Below the pieces are notes generated by a model. That model was given only the letters and a program-made list of their open reading frames with translations. It was not told the DNA's origin and made no database searches. Shown one piece after another: positions 17,633 through 29,171 of a stretch of 64,000 nt of DNA (its first letter is position 1; every line of letters starts with the position of its first letter). The translations under genes and the position numbers were made by a program. The stretch spans positions 2,892,657 to 2,956,656 of the forward strand of contig NZ_CP113064.1 in assembly GCF_026625805.1 (NCBI RefSeq). The letters run 5' to 3'. Origin of the DNA: Brevundimonas sp. SL130. GTDB lineage: Bacteria; Pseudomonadota; Alphaproteobacteria; Caulobacterales; Caulobacteraceae.

Positions 17633-17669
17633 GACGCCATACACTGTGCGATACACAGTGTATGGCGTC
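17633..17669. promoter_or_regulatory. 16-bp perfect palindrome, likely PadR operator
   Basis: Arms GACGCCATACACTGTG (17633-17648) and CACAGTGTATGGCGTC (17654-17669) are exact reverse complements with a 5-bp spacer. The core ATACACTGTG...CACAGTGTAT resembles PadR-type operators. It lies 19-55 bp upstream of the proposed PadR start, where an autoregulatory operator would be expected. Confidence 0.75.
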
Positions 17670-17694
17670 AAGCGATGACCTCGGCGGCCGCGGC

Positions 17695-17727
17695 AAAAAA
17701 AGAGGCGGCGGGTTTCCCCGCCGCCTC
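17695..17727 (-). terminator. Rho-independent terminator of the first TonB receptor
   Basis: An 11-bp perfect GC stem (17702-17712 with 17717-17727, 4-nt loop) followed on the minus strand by seven T residues (17695-17701). Classical intrinsic terminator 23 bp after the receptor stop codon. Confidence 0.88.
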
Positions 17728-17750
17728 AAACTTCAGCCGATACGCCCGGA

Positions 17751-20700
17751 TTAGAAGGTCTTTGAAATCCGCACGTAGCCGCGACGACCGCGCATGTCAT
17801 AGCCGTTAAGAGCGGCCGTACCCACGCGGAACTCGCCAGTATTCACCGCAGGCGGACGCTCATCATACAGGTTGTTGACACCGACCTGGAACGTCCAGTC
17901 GTTAACATTGTAACGCATGGACGCAGAGTGAACAGTCGTAAACTCGGTGTAGTACTTATAGTAGGCGCAATAGTTGTTGGCCGCAGAGCAATCCGCCGAG
18001 CTTATGCCATTCGCAAGGTCGGCATAGCGCGAGTTGGCAAACACTTGGCCACCAGCTTCCGAGATATCAGACCCCCGACCGATGGCGTCGATTCCGTAGA
18101 ACCAGGTCCAGTCGCCCTTCCTCAACGTGAAGTACATGTTGCCCGTATAGGCAGGGCCATTATAGTTGAAGGTCGTGCCGAGATAATTCTCGGTAACCCC
18201 ACCCAGCAGACTCGTGAAATCTTCCAGCTTCCAGGTGTGCTGGCTGCTGATCGTCAGATCACCGAACGGCATTTCACGCGAATAGCTGAACGAAAAGTCA
18301 ATGCCACGGTTGGTCTGCTTGGCGACGTTGATGTAGCTGTTATCGACACCCGTAACATAATGGGTGGTTGCGTCTCGCGTATACAGGCCACAGAAATCTG
18401 TATTCCCACGCAGGCACTGTTCGATGATGTTGTAACCACCGAATGTGCTGACCTGATTGTTGATTTCCAACTCCCAGTAGTCGATCGCGACATTCAGATC
18501 GGCAAACGACGGGGTCCAGATAAATCCGAAGTTCGTGGACTTGCCGGTTTCAGCTTCCAGACGCCCTTCACCACCAATGGTCGCAACCGGCACCGAGCTG
18601 CCGCCGACTGCAGTATAGTCGTCCGGAATCCCCAAGGCGGAGCAAGCTGACTGGATAGTCGTGTCGACGCCGGAGTCGCCATAGTTATAGCAGGGATCGG
18701 TGGCTGACTGGCTAGAGTAACCAATCTGCGAACCCAGATACAGTTCATAGAGCGCAGGAGCACGGAAGGAGGTGCCGTAGCTGGCCCGGAGGCGATACTC
18801 GGGCGAAATCTGCCAGTTCAAGCTGGTCTTGTATGTGTCAGAGGTGCCGTAAGAGTCATAATCCGAGAGGCGGCCCGAAACGTTGAAATCCAAGGCCTCC
18901 ACGAAGGGAAGCGCCTTCAACAGCGGAACCTCGAACTCGGCGAAGATTTCGCGGACATTGTCATCACCCGCCGTACGGGCGGCCGACGTGTACAGCGCAA
19001 TATTGCGGTTTGCCGCCCAGTAGGGAGGGGTGTCGTCGATGGCTTCGTGACGGACTTGGAAGCCGAAGGCGGCGCCGACGTCGCCGGCCGGAAGGCTGAA
19101 CAGGCGATCGGTCGCCAGGGTGCCTTCGACATAGCCGTGCTCGTAGGTCGTTGTGCCTTCTTCCGTCACGAACAGGAAGTCACGTTCAGCTTGGGTGAAG
19201 TTGCCGGCCAGAACGCGATCGGACATCCACGGAATACCTGCGGGCAGGTCCGCGCAGTTGAAGTTCGACACATTGCCGCCCAAAGGCGTGTTGGTGCAGG
19301 CGACGTTGGGGCTGTTCAACGCGACGAACCGGTCCAGCAGAATGCGGGGGCCGTTGTCGTAAACCGCGTCGGAATAGGAGTACTGACCATAGACGTCGTA
19401 ATCCCACTGGCGATCCAGAGCGCCGAAGCTGCCCCGCACCCCGGCGACGCCGCGATAGTAGTCGACCTCTTGATTAGAGCTCGATTCATAGACACCGACC
19501 GTGACCGCGTTGGTTCCCAGGAGATTGTTGGGGTTGCTGGCGGGCAGGTAGTTCGGCGCCCCGTTAATGATGTTCCTCTGAGCAAAGCTCTGGAAGACCT
19601 GCGCGACCCCGTTTTGATGCGAAGTGCGACGGTTGTACAGAAACTCCCCGTACAGTTCCGCGCTCGGGGTCAGATCATAGCCGCCCGAGAAGTTCAACGT
19701 CAGAGACTCCGACGGGCTGATGACGGACGACTTGCTCCACAGGGCTGAGTCGGTCGGCGCATAGAGATAGGTGCCCGGGTAGCCAGCGCGATTGAATCGA
19801 GCCCACCCAGCATAAGGCGAGTTGTTGCCGGCTACGGCATAGTTGTAGGCCGAACCATAGCGGGTCAGCGGCACGAGGTTCAGGCCTGACGTGGTCTGAA
19901 CATAGCCGTTCGTCAGGTTGAAGCACTTGTAGGAACCGGTGCGCGGATCGATGTAGTCGAGACGCTCTTGAGTCTCCGGATCGAACAGATAGTCGGCAGC
20001 GCAGGACGTGTCGTCACGATCCGAACGGCGCAGTATCTCCGTTCGCAGATAGTTGACCGAACCGCTCCAGTAACCCCGGTCCATCGTCTGGCCATAAGCG
20101 GCGTCCAGTCGATACTGCTCGCCGCCGCCTTCGAAAGGCTGGCTCGCATAAGCGCTAATGGATCCACCGTCCATGTTGCGCTTCGTAATGATGTTCACGA
20201 CCCCAGCGACGGCGTCGGAACCATAGATGGAAGAGGCGCCATCCTTCAGAATGTCGATGCGCTCGACTTGCGACTGCGGGATGATGCTGAGGTCAACGGC
20301 CTGAACCTGCCCGCGCGTTCCTGCCGGACCAAGGCGCCGACCATTCAAAAGCACAAGCGTGCGCTGCGCACCCAGACCGCGCAGCGACAAGGACTGCGTA
20401 CCGCCGCCACCGGCGGTGACATAGCCGGTGAGTTGATCATTCAGTTGGAACGAACTCGCGGCCAGCACCGAGCTCAGCAGTGCGGTGGCGGCGTCCGGCA
20501 CGCCGCGCAGATCAGTCTGCTCCGACGTGATAATGTTCATGGGCTGGGCGCTGCTGAACTCGTTACGACGAATGCGCGATCCGGTCACAACGATGTCTTC
20601 CACGCGAGCGCTCTCGGCCTTCGTCGTGGGTTCCGTGGACTGGGCGCTGGTTTGCGCTCCGGTCGTTGTCGACTGTGCGGCCGCAGAAGAAGCCGTAGCG

Positions 20701-20768
20701 ATCATCGCTACGGCAACAAAGCCCGCAACCATGGTCGAACCGAGCAACTGGCTCTTTGATTGTAACAT
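17751..20768 (-). CDS. TonB-dependent outer-membrane receptor
   Basis: A 1005-residue receptor. It has a signal peptide (to about residue 32, SSAAAQ), a TonB-box-like segment (VEDIVVTGSRIRR), a plug domain (LLNGRRL, VERIDILKDGASSIYGSDAVAGVVNI), and a beta-barrel ending in the C-terminal aromatic ISKTF. The plug/barrel type is the large Caulobacter/Xanthomonas receptor group that imports oligosaccharides, peptides or siderophores; the ligand cannot be told. ATG at 20768 has GAGGGG about 10 bp upstream; GTG at 20777 is too close to it. Base composition is more AT-rich than neighbouring genes. No enzyme or regulator gene lies beside it. Confidence 0.92.
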   Translation of the reverse strand: MLQSKSQLLGSTMVAGFVAVAMIATASSAAAQSTTTGAQTSAQSTEPTTKAESARVEDIVVTGSRIRRNEFSSAQPMNIITSEQTDLRGVPDAATALLSSVLAASSFQLNDQLTGYVTAGGGGTQSLSLRGLGAQRTLVLLNGRRLGPAGTRGQVQAVDLSIIPQSQVERIDILKDGASSIYGSDAVAGVVNIITKRNMDGGSISAYASQPFEGGGEQYRLDAAYGQTMDRGYWSGSVNYLRTEILRRSDRDDTSCAADYLFDPETQERLDYIDPRTGSYKCFNLTNGYVQTTSGLNLVPLTRYGSAYNYAVAGNNSPYAGWARFNRAGYPGTYLYAPTDSALWSKSSVISPSESLTLNFSGGYDLTPSAELYGEFLYNRRTSHQNGVAQVFQSFAQRNIINGAPNYLPASNPNNLLGTNAVTVGVYESSSNQEVDYYRGVAGVRGSFGALDRQWDYDVYGQYSYSDAVYDNGPRILLDRFVALNSPNVACTNTPLGGNVSNFNCADLPAGIPWMSDRVLAGNFTQAERDFLFVTEEGTTTYEHGYVEGTLATDRLFSLPAGDVGAAFGFQVRHEAIDDTPPYWAANRNIALYTSAARTAGDDNVREIFAEFEVPLLKALPFVEALDFNVSGRLSDYDSYGTSDTYKTSLNWQISPEYRLRASYGTSFRAPALYELYLGSQIGYSSQSATDPCYNYGDSGVDTTIQSACSALGIPDDYTAVGGSSVPVATIGGEGRLEAETGKSTNFGFIWTPSFADLNVAIDYWELEINNQVSTFGGYNIIEQCLRGNTDFCGLYTRDATTHYVTGVDNSYINVAKQTNRGIDFSFSYSREMPFGDLTISSQHTWKLEDFTSLLGGVTENYLGTTFNYNGPAYTGNMYFTLRKGDWTWFYGIDAIGRGSDISEAGGQVFANSRYADLANGISSADCSAANNYCAYYKYYTEFTTVHSASMRYNVNDWTFQVGVNNLYDERPPAVNTGEFRVGTAALNGYDMRGRRGYVRISKTF

Positions 20769-21136
20769 ATTTAGCACGCCCCTCTTTCAAATCATCAGCG
20801 CCGCCGCGTGAAGCAGGCGGACCAGCGACGCTCTTATAGGGCGGCCAACGAAATGCGACATAGCGTCGGTCGCCTTTCCGCCACTTTCGTCGCAGCCAAG
20901 TTACATTTTTGCCACTTTCCTGAGACAAACAGGCCCCAAAAAATACTGCCCAAATTTCACCCAAAGTTCGATTTTTTCACTAAAAAATTCCCAATATGCG
21001 AACATTTTTGTCAAATCTGGCTATAGAATGAGACTACCCACCCGCTGTGATATTGGCATTGATGCGCGGCATGACCCCAACGTAATCCTTTTCGCCCCAA
21101 CGTGACCAAAGAGTTTACGGGCCGATATCTCTCAAC
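20769..21136. other. AT-rich leader of the first TonB receptor
   Basis: Part of a stretch of over 400 bp without a credible gene, clearly AT-rich at about 20890-21030 (several A and T runs). GCCACTTTC occurs twice (20880-20888, 20911-20919) and CCCCAACGT twice at a 20-bp distance (21075-21083, 21095-21103). These may be regulatory sites. The small plus-strand ORF here is not convincing. Confidence 0.45.
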
Positions 21137-21168
21137 CAAAAGGGCGGCGGACCTCGGTCCGCCGCCCT
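21137..21168 (-). terminator. Terminator of the second TonB receptor
   Basis: An 11-bp perfect stem AGGGCGGCGGA/TCCGCCGCCCT (21141-21151 and 21158-21168) with a 6-nt loop. On the minus strand it is followed by TTTGG, a short T run. It is 22 bp after the receptor stop. Confidence 0.75.
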
Positions 21169-21190
21169 GATTGTTTCAACAGAGTCGCCC

Positions 21191-24148
21191 TTAGAACGAC
21201 TTGGTCAGGTTCACGAAGGCCGTGCGGCCCAGGTAGTCGTAGCCCGAGTACAGCGAGGCGTTGCCGACCCGGTTGTAATAGCCCGACGAGATGGTCGGCG
21301 GGTTGTCGTTCAACAGGTTGCGGACGCCGATCGTGGCGGTCCAGCCGTCGGACGCATACTGGACTGAGGCGTTGTGCAGCCAGTAGTCGTCGGCCTCGAG
21401 GTCCAGATCCGACGTCGCCGGATCTTCTTCGTAGTAGGCGTAGCTGTCGGTGCCCTGGATCCATTCGACGCCGTAGCGCACGCGCCACTTGTCCCAGGCA
21501 TAGGAGACGTCAGCCGTTCCGGTGAACTCCGGATTGTCGAGCATGCCCAGGTCATCTTCCAGGGCGTCCTCGGCGAACAGCTTGCTCGAGATTTCCGTGT
21601 ACTGGGTGATGGCCAGGTTGAACAGCGCCGTACCCGGGCCGACGTCCTGGCGATAACGGACGGTGTAATCCAGACCCTTCACATTGTCGGTGGCCAGATT
21701 GACGTAGCTGTCCGAGACGGTCAGGCCGTTGTCGGCCGGATCACGCGACACCAGGCGGCAGAAGCCGGCGTCGGCCGCGAAGTCCGACGGGTTGGAGTCG
21801 TAGCAGCGGTCCAGGATTTCCGTCGCGCCGGTGCGCGACACGCCGTTCTCGACCTCGATCTCGTAATAATCGACGGCGAAGGACAGATCGCCCCAGCCCG
21901 AGGGCAGCGGCGGCTGAATGACCAGGCCGACGGTCATGTTGGTCGAGGTTTCGGCCGACAGACCGGCGTCGGCGCCGCCTTCGGTGATGACCTGAACGCC
22001 CGTCGTCGCCTCATAGGTGTCCGGCAGGCCTTCGGCCCGGCAGTTGGCGACCCGGTTGGCGTTCACGCCGTCTGCGCCGAACTCGTTGCAGGCGTCGCTG
22101 GCGTTCGACAGGAAGCCGGAGGTGGCGCCCACATATTGCTCGAACAGCGCCGGGGCGCGGTACGAGGTGCCGTAGGTGCCGCGAACCGTGACCCAGTCGA
22201 TCGGACGATAGACCAGGCCGACCTTGTAGGTCGTGTCGTCGCCGTAGGAGTCATAGTCGGTATAGCGGAACGAACCGTTCAGGGTCAGTTCGCGCACGCC
22301 CGGCAGATCGACCAGGATCGGCGCTTCGATTTCGCCGAACACTTCCTTCACCGAGTCCGAACCGCGCGTGATGGCCGAGGTGGAGTAGTTGTAGGTGTTG
22401 CCCAACTGGGAATCGAGGCCCGGGGTGTCGTCGATCTCGGACTCACGCCATTCGGCGCCGAAATAGCCCATGACCCGGCCGGCGGGCAGGCTGAACAGCG
22501 GGCCGTCGATGCCGATGCTGACCACCTTCTCGATGAACTCGGTCGTGCCGGTCACCGGACGGAAGACATAGTCGACCCAGTCCTGCGGCAGGACGCCGGC
22601 GATGGTCTGGGTCGTCAGCGCCGGGGCGGCGATACAGCCCGGATTCGACGCCAGATCGGCGCACTGGAACCCGCCCGAACCATTGCTGACGACGTCCAGG
22701 GACGCGATCAGATTAGCGGTCAGGAACTGTTCGCTGGTGTAGGTCGATTTGGACCGCGAGTAGCTGGCGTAGGCGTCATAGCGCCATTCCGGCAGGAAGA
22801 GGTCGCCCTTGATCCCCACGACGTAGCGGCCGAAATCGACTTCCTGCTCGGAATGGTCGTTGCCGAAGCCGATAAAGGCGCGCACGCCCACATTGTCGCC
22901 CTGGTTCAGACCTTGGTCGGCGAAGGCGACGCTGCCTTGCAGGTTGGTCGGGATCAGCGGGCTGCCGACGGCGTAGTCCAGCGCCAGTTGGCGATAACCG
23001 GTCTGCGACGACTTGCGCTGGTTGAACAGGGCTTCGCCATAGACTTCGGCATTGCCCAGGGCGTGCAGGTCGTAGCCGACTTCACCGTACAGGGTGGTGA
23101 TCTCGACGGGCGAAATCAGCGACTCGTTCAACATCCGGTCTTCGAAGGTGTCACGGATGTTGACGCCGTTGCCGTTGCCGCCGACGCCTTCGAACCCAAC
23201 AAGGCCGGTCGTGACGGCCGAGTTCGGACGCCAGCGGTTAAACTGCGTCCCGGTGGCGCCCGCAGCAGCCTGGCCCGCGGTCAAGCCCGTGGCGATGGTG
23301 TTGATCGTCACGCCGTTCGAGCCGGTCGTGGTGATCGGATAGCATTTCGACTGGCCGGTCAGCGGGTCGATGTCGTCCTGACCGTTGCGGAAGCCGTCGG
23401 TCTGGCAACGGGTGAACTCGCGGTCGCGCAGGGTCAGTTCGTCACGCTCGTAGCGTTCGACCGAACCGGCGGCGCGCCAGCGGTCGCCCTGCACGCCGGC
23501 CGTCAGCGACAGACGCGTTGAACCGCCTGCGCCATTGGCTTCCAGCGGCTCGTTGCGCTGAGCTTCGATGGTCAAGCCTTCGAAGTTTTTGCGGGTCTGG
23601 ATGTTGACCACGCCGGCGACGGCGTCAGACCCATAGACCGACGAGGCGCCGTCGCGCAGCACTTCGACCCGGTCGATGATGGCGGTCGGCAGCACGTTCA
23701 GGTCGGCCGCGCCGACCGAACCGCGCGAACCGGCGGGCGAAACGCGACGACCGTTCAGCAGCACCAGGGTGCGGCTGGGGCTCATGCCGCGCAGGCCGAT
23801 CGTGTTCGCGCCCGGACCGCCGTCGGTGACATAGCCGCCGTACGAGTTGTTGATCTGCGAGGTGCCGCCGGTCACGGCCGTGCTTTGCAGCGCCTCGGTC
23901 GTCGAGGTGAAGCCCTGAAGGGTCGCTTCCTCGCGCGTCACCACCTGGGTCGGCGACGGGGCGTTGTAGTTGTCGCGGCGAATGCGCGAGCCGATGACGA
24001 CGATGTCGTCAACACCAGCCGGTTCTTCAGCCTGGGTGACCGAAGCATCCTGCGCCAGCGCCATGGACGGAGCAAACATCACCATGGAAGCGACTGCAAT
24101 TCCACCGACCATGGTCGATGCAAGAAGATTGTTCTTACGAGTACGCAT
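21191..24148 (-). CDS. TonB-dependent outer-membrane receptor
   Basis: A 985-residue receptor: signal peptide ending near SMALAQ, a VDDIVVIGSRIRRDNYN segment, a plug domain (SRTLVLLNGRRVSPAG, RVEVLRDGASSVYGSDAVAGVVNI), and a long barrel ending in VNLTKSF. The domain layout and many motifs match the receptor at 17751-20768, so the two are related, but this one has the GC-rich codon use of the rest of the window. ATG at 24148 is preferred over GTG at 24160 because AAGAGG lies just upstream. Substrate unknown. It has its own promoter region and terminator, so the two receptors are separate transcripts. Confidence 0.92.
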   Translation of the reverse strand: MRTRKNNLLASTMVGGIAVASMVMFAPSMALAQDASVTQAEEPAGVDDIVVIGSRIRRDNYNAPSPTQVVTREEATLQGFTSTTEALQSTAVTGGTSQINNSYGGYVTDGGPGANTIGLRGMSPSRTLVLLNGRRVSPAGSRGSVGAADLNVLPTAIIDRVEVLRDGASSVYGSDAVAGVVNIQTRKNFEGLTIEAQRNEPLEANGAGGSTRLSLTAGVQGDRWRAAGSVERYERDELTLRDREFTRCQTDGFRNGQDDIDPLTGQSKCYPITTTGSNGVTINTIATGLTAGQAAAGATGTQFNRWRPNSAVTTGLVGFEGVGGNGNGVNIRDTFEDRMLNESLISPVEITTLYGEVGYDLHALGNAEVYGEALFNQRKSSQTGYRQLALDYAVGSPLIPTNLQGSVAFADQGLNQGDNVGVRAFIGFGNDHSEQEVDFGRYVVGIKGDLFLPEWRYDAYASYSRSKSTYTSEQFLTANLIASLDVVSNGSGGFQCADLASNPGCIAAPALTTQTIAGVLPQDWVDYVFRPVTGTTEFIEKVVSIGIDGPLFSLPAGRVMGYFGAEWRESEIDDTPGLDSQLGNTYNYSTSAITRGSDSVKEVFGEIEAPILVDLPGVRELTLNGSFRYTDYDSYGDDTTYKVGLVYRPIDWVTVRGTYGTSYRAPALFEQYVGATSGFLSNASDACNEFGADGVNANRVANCRAEGLPDTYEATTGVQVITEGGADAGLSAETSTNMTVGLVIQPPLPSGWGDLSFAVDYYEIEVENGVSRTGATEILDRCYDSNPSDFAADAGFCRLVSRDPADNGLTVSDSYVNLATDNVKGLDYTVRYRQDVGPGTALFNLAITQYTEISSKLFAEDALEDDLGMLDNPEFTGTADVSYAWDKWRVRYGVEWIQGTDSYAYYEEDPATSDLDLEADDYWLHNASVQYASDGWTATIGVRNLLNDNPPTISSGYYNRVGNASLYSGYDYLGRTAFVNLTKSF

Positions 24149-24461
24149 ACGCCTCTTCACAGCTAAGGTTGTTTAATACTCGAATACGATATGTATAACT
24201 ACGGTATGTATCGCCGATATACAGAATGTATCCGCTATGTGACCGGCCTAGGCGTAGCGAAGACGAACTACAACTAAAAAGTCGCATAAAAGTTGGGAAC
24301 AAGGACAAATTGCGCGCGAAATGCGCCATTGCGCGGCGCGATATAGCATTTTATTTCCACATTACGCCGTTTTACCGCCATTTTTGACGCCCGCGCTGAC
24401 GGAAGGTCGATCAGCCTTGAGACACCCCCATGGCGCGGTCGCCGCCCGAGCACTAAGTTCT
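24149..24461. promoter_or_regulatory. Leader with ATGTAT repeats between TonB receptor and uvrB
   Basis: A 310-bp AT-rich divergent promoter region. ATGTAT occurs three times (24191-24196, 24206-24211, 24226-24231) in an alternating TA-rich stretch upstream of the receptor gene, which may be binding sites for its regulator. A GC-rich dyad around 24313-24343 (repeated GCGC/ATTGCGC elements) lies nearer uvrB. No gene is seen. Confidence 0.45.
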
Positions 24462-24465
24462 GTTC

Positions 24466-26820
<2,355 letters not shown>

Positions 26821-26823
26821 GGG

Positions 26824-27654
26824 CTATCGCTGCCTTAACCCCGCGAAGAAAGTATCGAGCAGTTCCTCGCGCGTCATCAAAGGCGGATGCGAACGGAAAT
26901 GCGCTTCGAGATCGCCTATGATCACATCTGGCGTCCGCGCATCCTCAATGGATTTTGCGGCCCAGACTCGGCCGGGATGTAGCGTGTCCCATGGCGAACG
27001 CTTGTTGGCGCGTGTGGTCGCATCGTCGCCGTGCTTGCCAAGGCCATACAGAATATTCGTCTCGCTGTTCCAAACGGGTCGGAACAGGTGGATCAGAAAA
27101 TCCTCCGCAGCGGTCTCCCATCCGGATTGCACGACCAAAAAACGCGCCTCGAAATCTTCCACCCTCAGCGTGGTCTCGGCTTTCGCGATGTTCTTCCGAT
27201 GTTCATTCAGTCGCGCCGCAAGCCTGGGTCCCTGGTCTCGAGCGGTGTGTGCATTCGCCAAGGCTGGCGCCGCCTGTCCCACATAGATCGGGGTCTCACT
27301 ATTCTTTAGCGGCCCGTAGGGTTCGAAATCGCCTCGGTAGTAGATCGCATAAACGCCAGACCCATAGAACTTGCCTATCTCGGCAAGCGACTCCCGGTCC
27401 TGCGCCACAAGGGCCAGAGCGGTGAAACGACCGATGATCTTAGGATTGCTGGGATCGAACACCACTGAGGGCAAGGCGATGGGATCAATCCGCTGTAGCG
27501 CGCCTTCAACGTCTTGAACCAATCCGCGAAGGGCGAGGTCCAGCCGATTGCGAAGCTTGGGTTGAAGCGCCTTTTCCGTCGCTGTCTCGACGAAAGATCG
27601 CACCTGCTGGCGGATGGCCTCGATCTCATCCGCGAAGTCAGACTTGCCGATCAC
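26824..27654 (-). CDS. Eco29kI-family (GIY-YIG) type II restriction endonuclease
   Basis: A 276-residue nuclease. The GIY-YIG core is GVYAIYY (100-106) and PIYVGQA (122-128), followed by RLNEH (148-152), the DFEARFLVV strand, the Glu-containing helix (ETAAEDFLIHLFRPVWN), and a conserved C-terminal WDTLHPGRVWA, as in Eco29kI, which cuts CCGCGG. The frame is open further upstream inside the methyltransferase, but GTG at 27654 is chosen because it overlaps the methyltransferase TGA (GTGA). Methyltransferase first, endonuclease second and coupled, is a safe order for establishment. Base composition is lower in GC than its neighbours. Confidence 0.9.
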   Translation of the reverse strand: MIGKSDFADEIEAIRQQVRSFVETATEKALQPKLRNRLDLALRGLVQDVEGALQRIDPIALPSVVFDPSNPKIIGRFTALALVAQDRESLAEIGKFYGSGVYAIYYRGDFEPYGPLKNSETPIYVGQAAPALANAHTARDQGPRLAARLNEHRKNIAKAETTLRVEDFEARFLVVQSGWETAAEDFLIHLFRPVWNSETNILYGLGKHGDDATTRANKRSPWDTLHPGRVWAAKSIEDARTPDVIIGDLEAHFRSHPPLMTREELLDTFFAGLRQR

Positions 27655-28814
27655 GCGGCGAACCTCAGCCGCCGCGCCACGTCCTTGCCGACCATTTCCG
27701 CCAATCGTACCGGCACCGCATTCCCCAGTTGTCGCATCGTCTCGCTCCACGAGCCGTGGAATACATAGTCATCGGGGAAGGTCTGCAAGCGCGCGCTTTC
27801 ACGGACGGTGAAATAGCGCACTTCGCCCGTCGGCTTCAGCAGCATGTTTTCGCCGCCCGGCACGCCGTGCACACCCGCCTTCAGGGTCTTCGCCGGTTCA
27901 TCCAGGGGACTGCCCGTATGGCCAGGATAGCTGCGCGCCCCAGATTGAAACCGGTGGTTCGAAATCGCCTTCGCCTTATGCGGTGAATGTTCGGGGTCAG
28001 GCAGATCAGCAATGGCGTCGCGCACAGTCTTCCATGGCGCGGTCGTCGGCTTGGCGTCCATGCGCAGGGCGCGCTGAGCCATGGCCTCCTTCTCGGGGCG
28101 ATCTTTGCGAGCCACCTTGTGACGATCCCAATAGGTCGCATCGCGATGCTGTTCCCAAAGCAAGGCCTCCGCCGAATGGGTTTCGACCGGGAAAGACCAT
28201 TCAAGATCGAGATCTTCGCGGAACCCCACGAACAGGACGCGTTCGCGCTTCTGCGGAACACCGTGGTTCGCGGCATTCAGCAGACGGGTCACCAGCCGAT
28301 AGTTCAGGCCTTCGCGAGATCCGGACATATGATGCTGTTCCAGCCGCGCATGATGCTCGCTCCAGTCCTCATCCGGCCGCGCCGTGATCTCGGGATGCCG
28401 CATCTGAAGCTGGATATATTCGAAATAGTTCTGGAAGCTGGCCCGCGTCAGGCCTTTGACGTTTTCGAATACGAAGGCCTTCGGCTGCGCCTCCCGCACC
28501 GCTCGAATGGCCTCGGGGAACATGTCACGCGCGTCGTCATAGGCCTTGTGCTTGCCGCCCATGGAAAAGGGCTGGCAGGGCGGCCCGCCGGAGATCAGGT
28601 CGAGCTTGCCGGAATAGGCGCCGAAATCGACCGACCGAACATCGCCCTGCTCCAAGGCCCAGTCCGCGACCACGGAACCCGCGCGTCTCTGGTTCTCGCG
28701 AATCGTGTCGCAGCAGTAGGCGTCACGCTCGACCACCTTCAAGGGATAAAACCCCGCGCGGTGGAGGCCGATGCCAAGCCCGCCGGCGCCCGCGAACAGT
28801 TCAATGGAGTTCAT
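27651..28814 (-). CDS. DNA (cytosine-5-)-methyltransferase
   Basis: Protective partner of the restriction enzyme downstream. 387 residues with m5C motifs in order: I (ELFAGAGGLGIGLHRAG), IV with the catalytic Cys (GGPPCQPFS, C80), VI (FENVKG), VIII (PQKRERVLFVG), and IX/X near the end (RESARLQTFP, QLGNAVPVRLA). The target region lies between VIII and IX; recognition of CCGCGG is inferred only from the Eco29kI-type partner. ATG at 28814 has AAGGA 5 bp upstream; an in-frame ATG at 28829 is the alternative. Lower GC and the adjacent repeat element suggest acquisition by transfer. Confidence 0.94.
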   Translation of the reverse strand: MNSIELFAGAGGLGIGLHRAGFYPLKVVERDAYCCDTIRENQRRAGSVVADWALEQGDVRSVDFGAYSGKLDLISGGPPCQPFSMGGKHKAYDDARDMFPEAIRAVREAQPKAFVFENVKGLTRASFQNYFEYIQLQMRHPEITARPDEDWSEHHARLEQHHMSGSREGLNYRLVTRLLNAANHGVPQKRERVLFVGFREDLDLEWSFPVETHSAEALLWEQHRDATYWDRHKVARKDRPEKEAMAQRALRMDAKPTTAPWKTVRDAIADLPDPEHSPHKAKAISNHRFQSGARSYPGHTGSPLDEPAKTLKAGVHGVPGGENMLLKPTGEVRYFTVRESARLQTFPDDYVFHGSWSETMRQLGNAVPVRLAEMVGKDVARRLRFAA

Positions 28815-28979
28815 TTGATCCTTGCTCATGAATCCAAGAATGTTCCGATTTCGTTCTCAAGTGAAGCTGTTTTCACGCCGACGATCACCGTAAAGCGCCA
28901 TCACAAATCAGCCAGCCACCCCATAGCATCTTCGTTGCGAAGCGCGCGGGCGATTTGGGGTTCGGGCATCCCCCTGATC

Positions 28980-29153
28980 TTTCGTCATCCTCCGGCAAGC
29001 CGCGTCTTCGCGGCGCAGACCGGGGGACCCAGCGGCGCGCGGGAGCGCGAGCCTGTCGCGGACTCGGTGTTCAGACAGTGTGCGGCGGATGGATTTCGCC
29101 TTCGGCGCCGCTGGGTCCCCCGGTCTCGCTACGCTCGCCGGAGGATGACGAAA
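28980..29153. repeat. Large intergenic inverted repeat (cruciform element)
   Basis: Outer arms of 17 bp (28980-28996 with 29137-29153; TTTCGTCATCCTCCGGC) and inner arms of 21 bp (29018-29038 with 29105-29125) are perfect reverse complements, with a roughly 66-bp centre. It fills most of the gap between the methyltransferase and the XRE gene (28815-29171), where no gene is seen. The CGTCATCC start is shared with the element at 49951-50054. Confidence 0.85.
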
Positions 29154-29171
29154 GGCGGGGCGGGTTGACGG

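Noticed and set aside
20808..21026. 72-codon plus-strand ORF upstream of the first TonB receptor
   Set aside because: Product is basic and Phe/Lys-rich because the DNA is AT-rich; no recognisable domain, and it occupies a promoter region.
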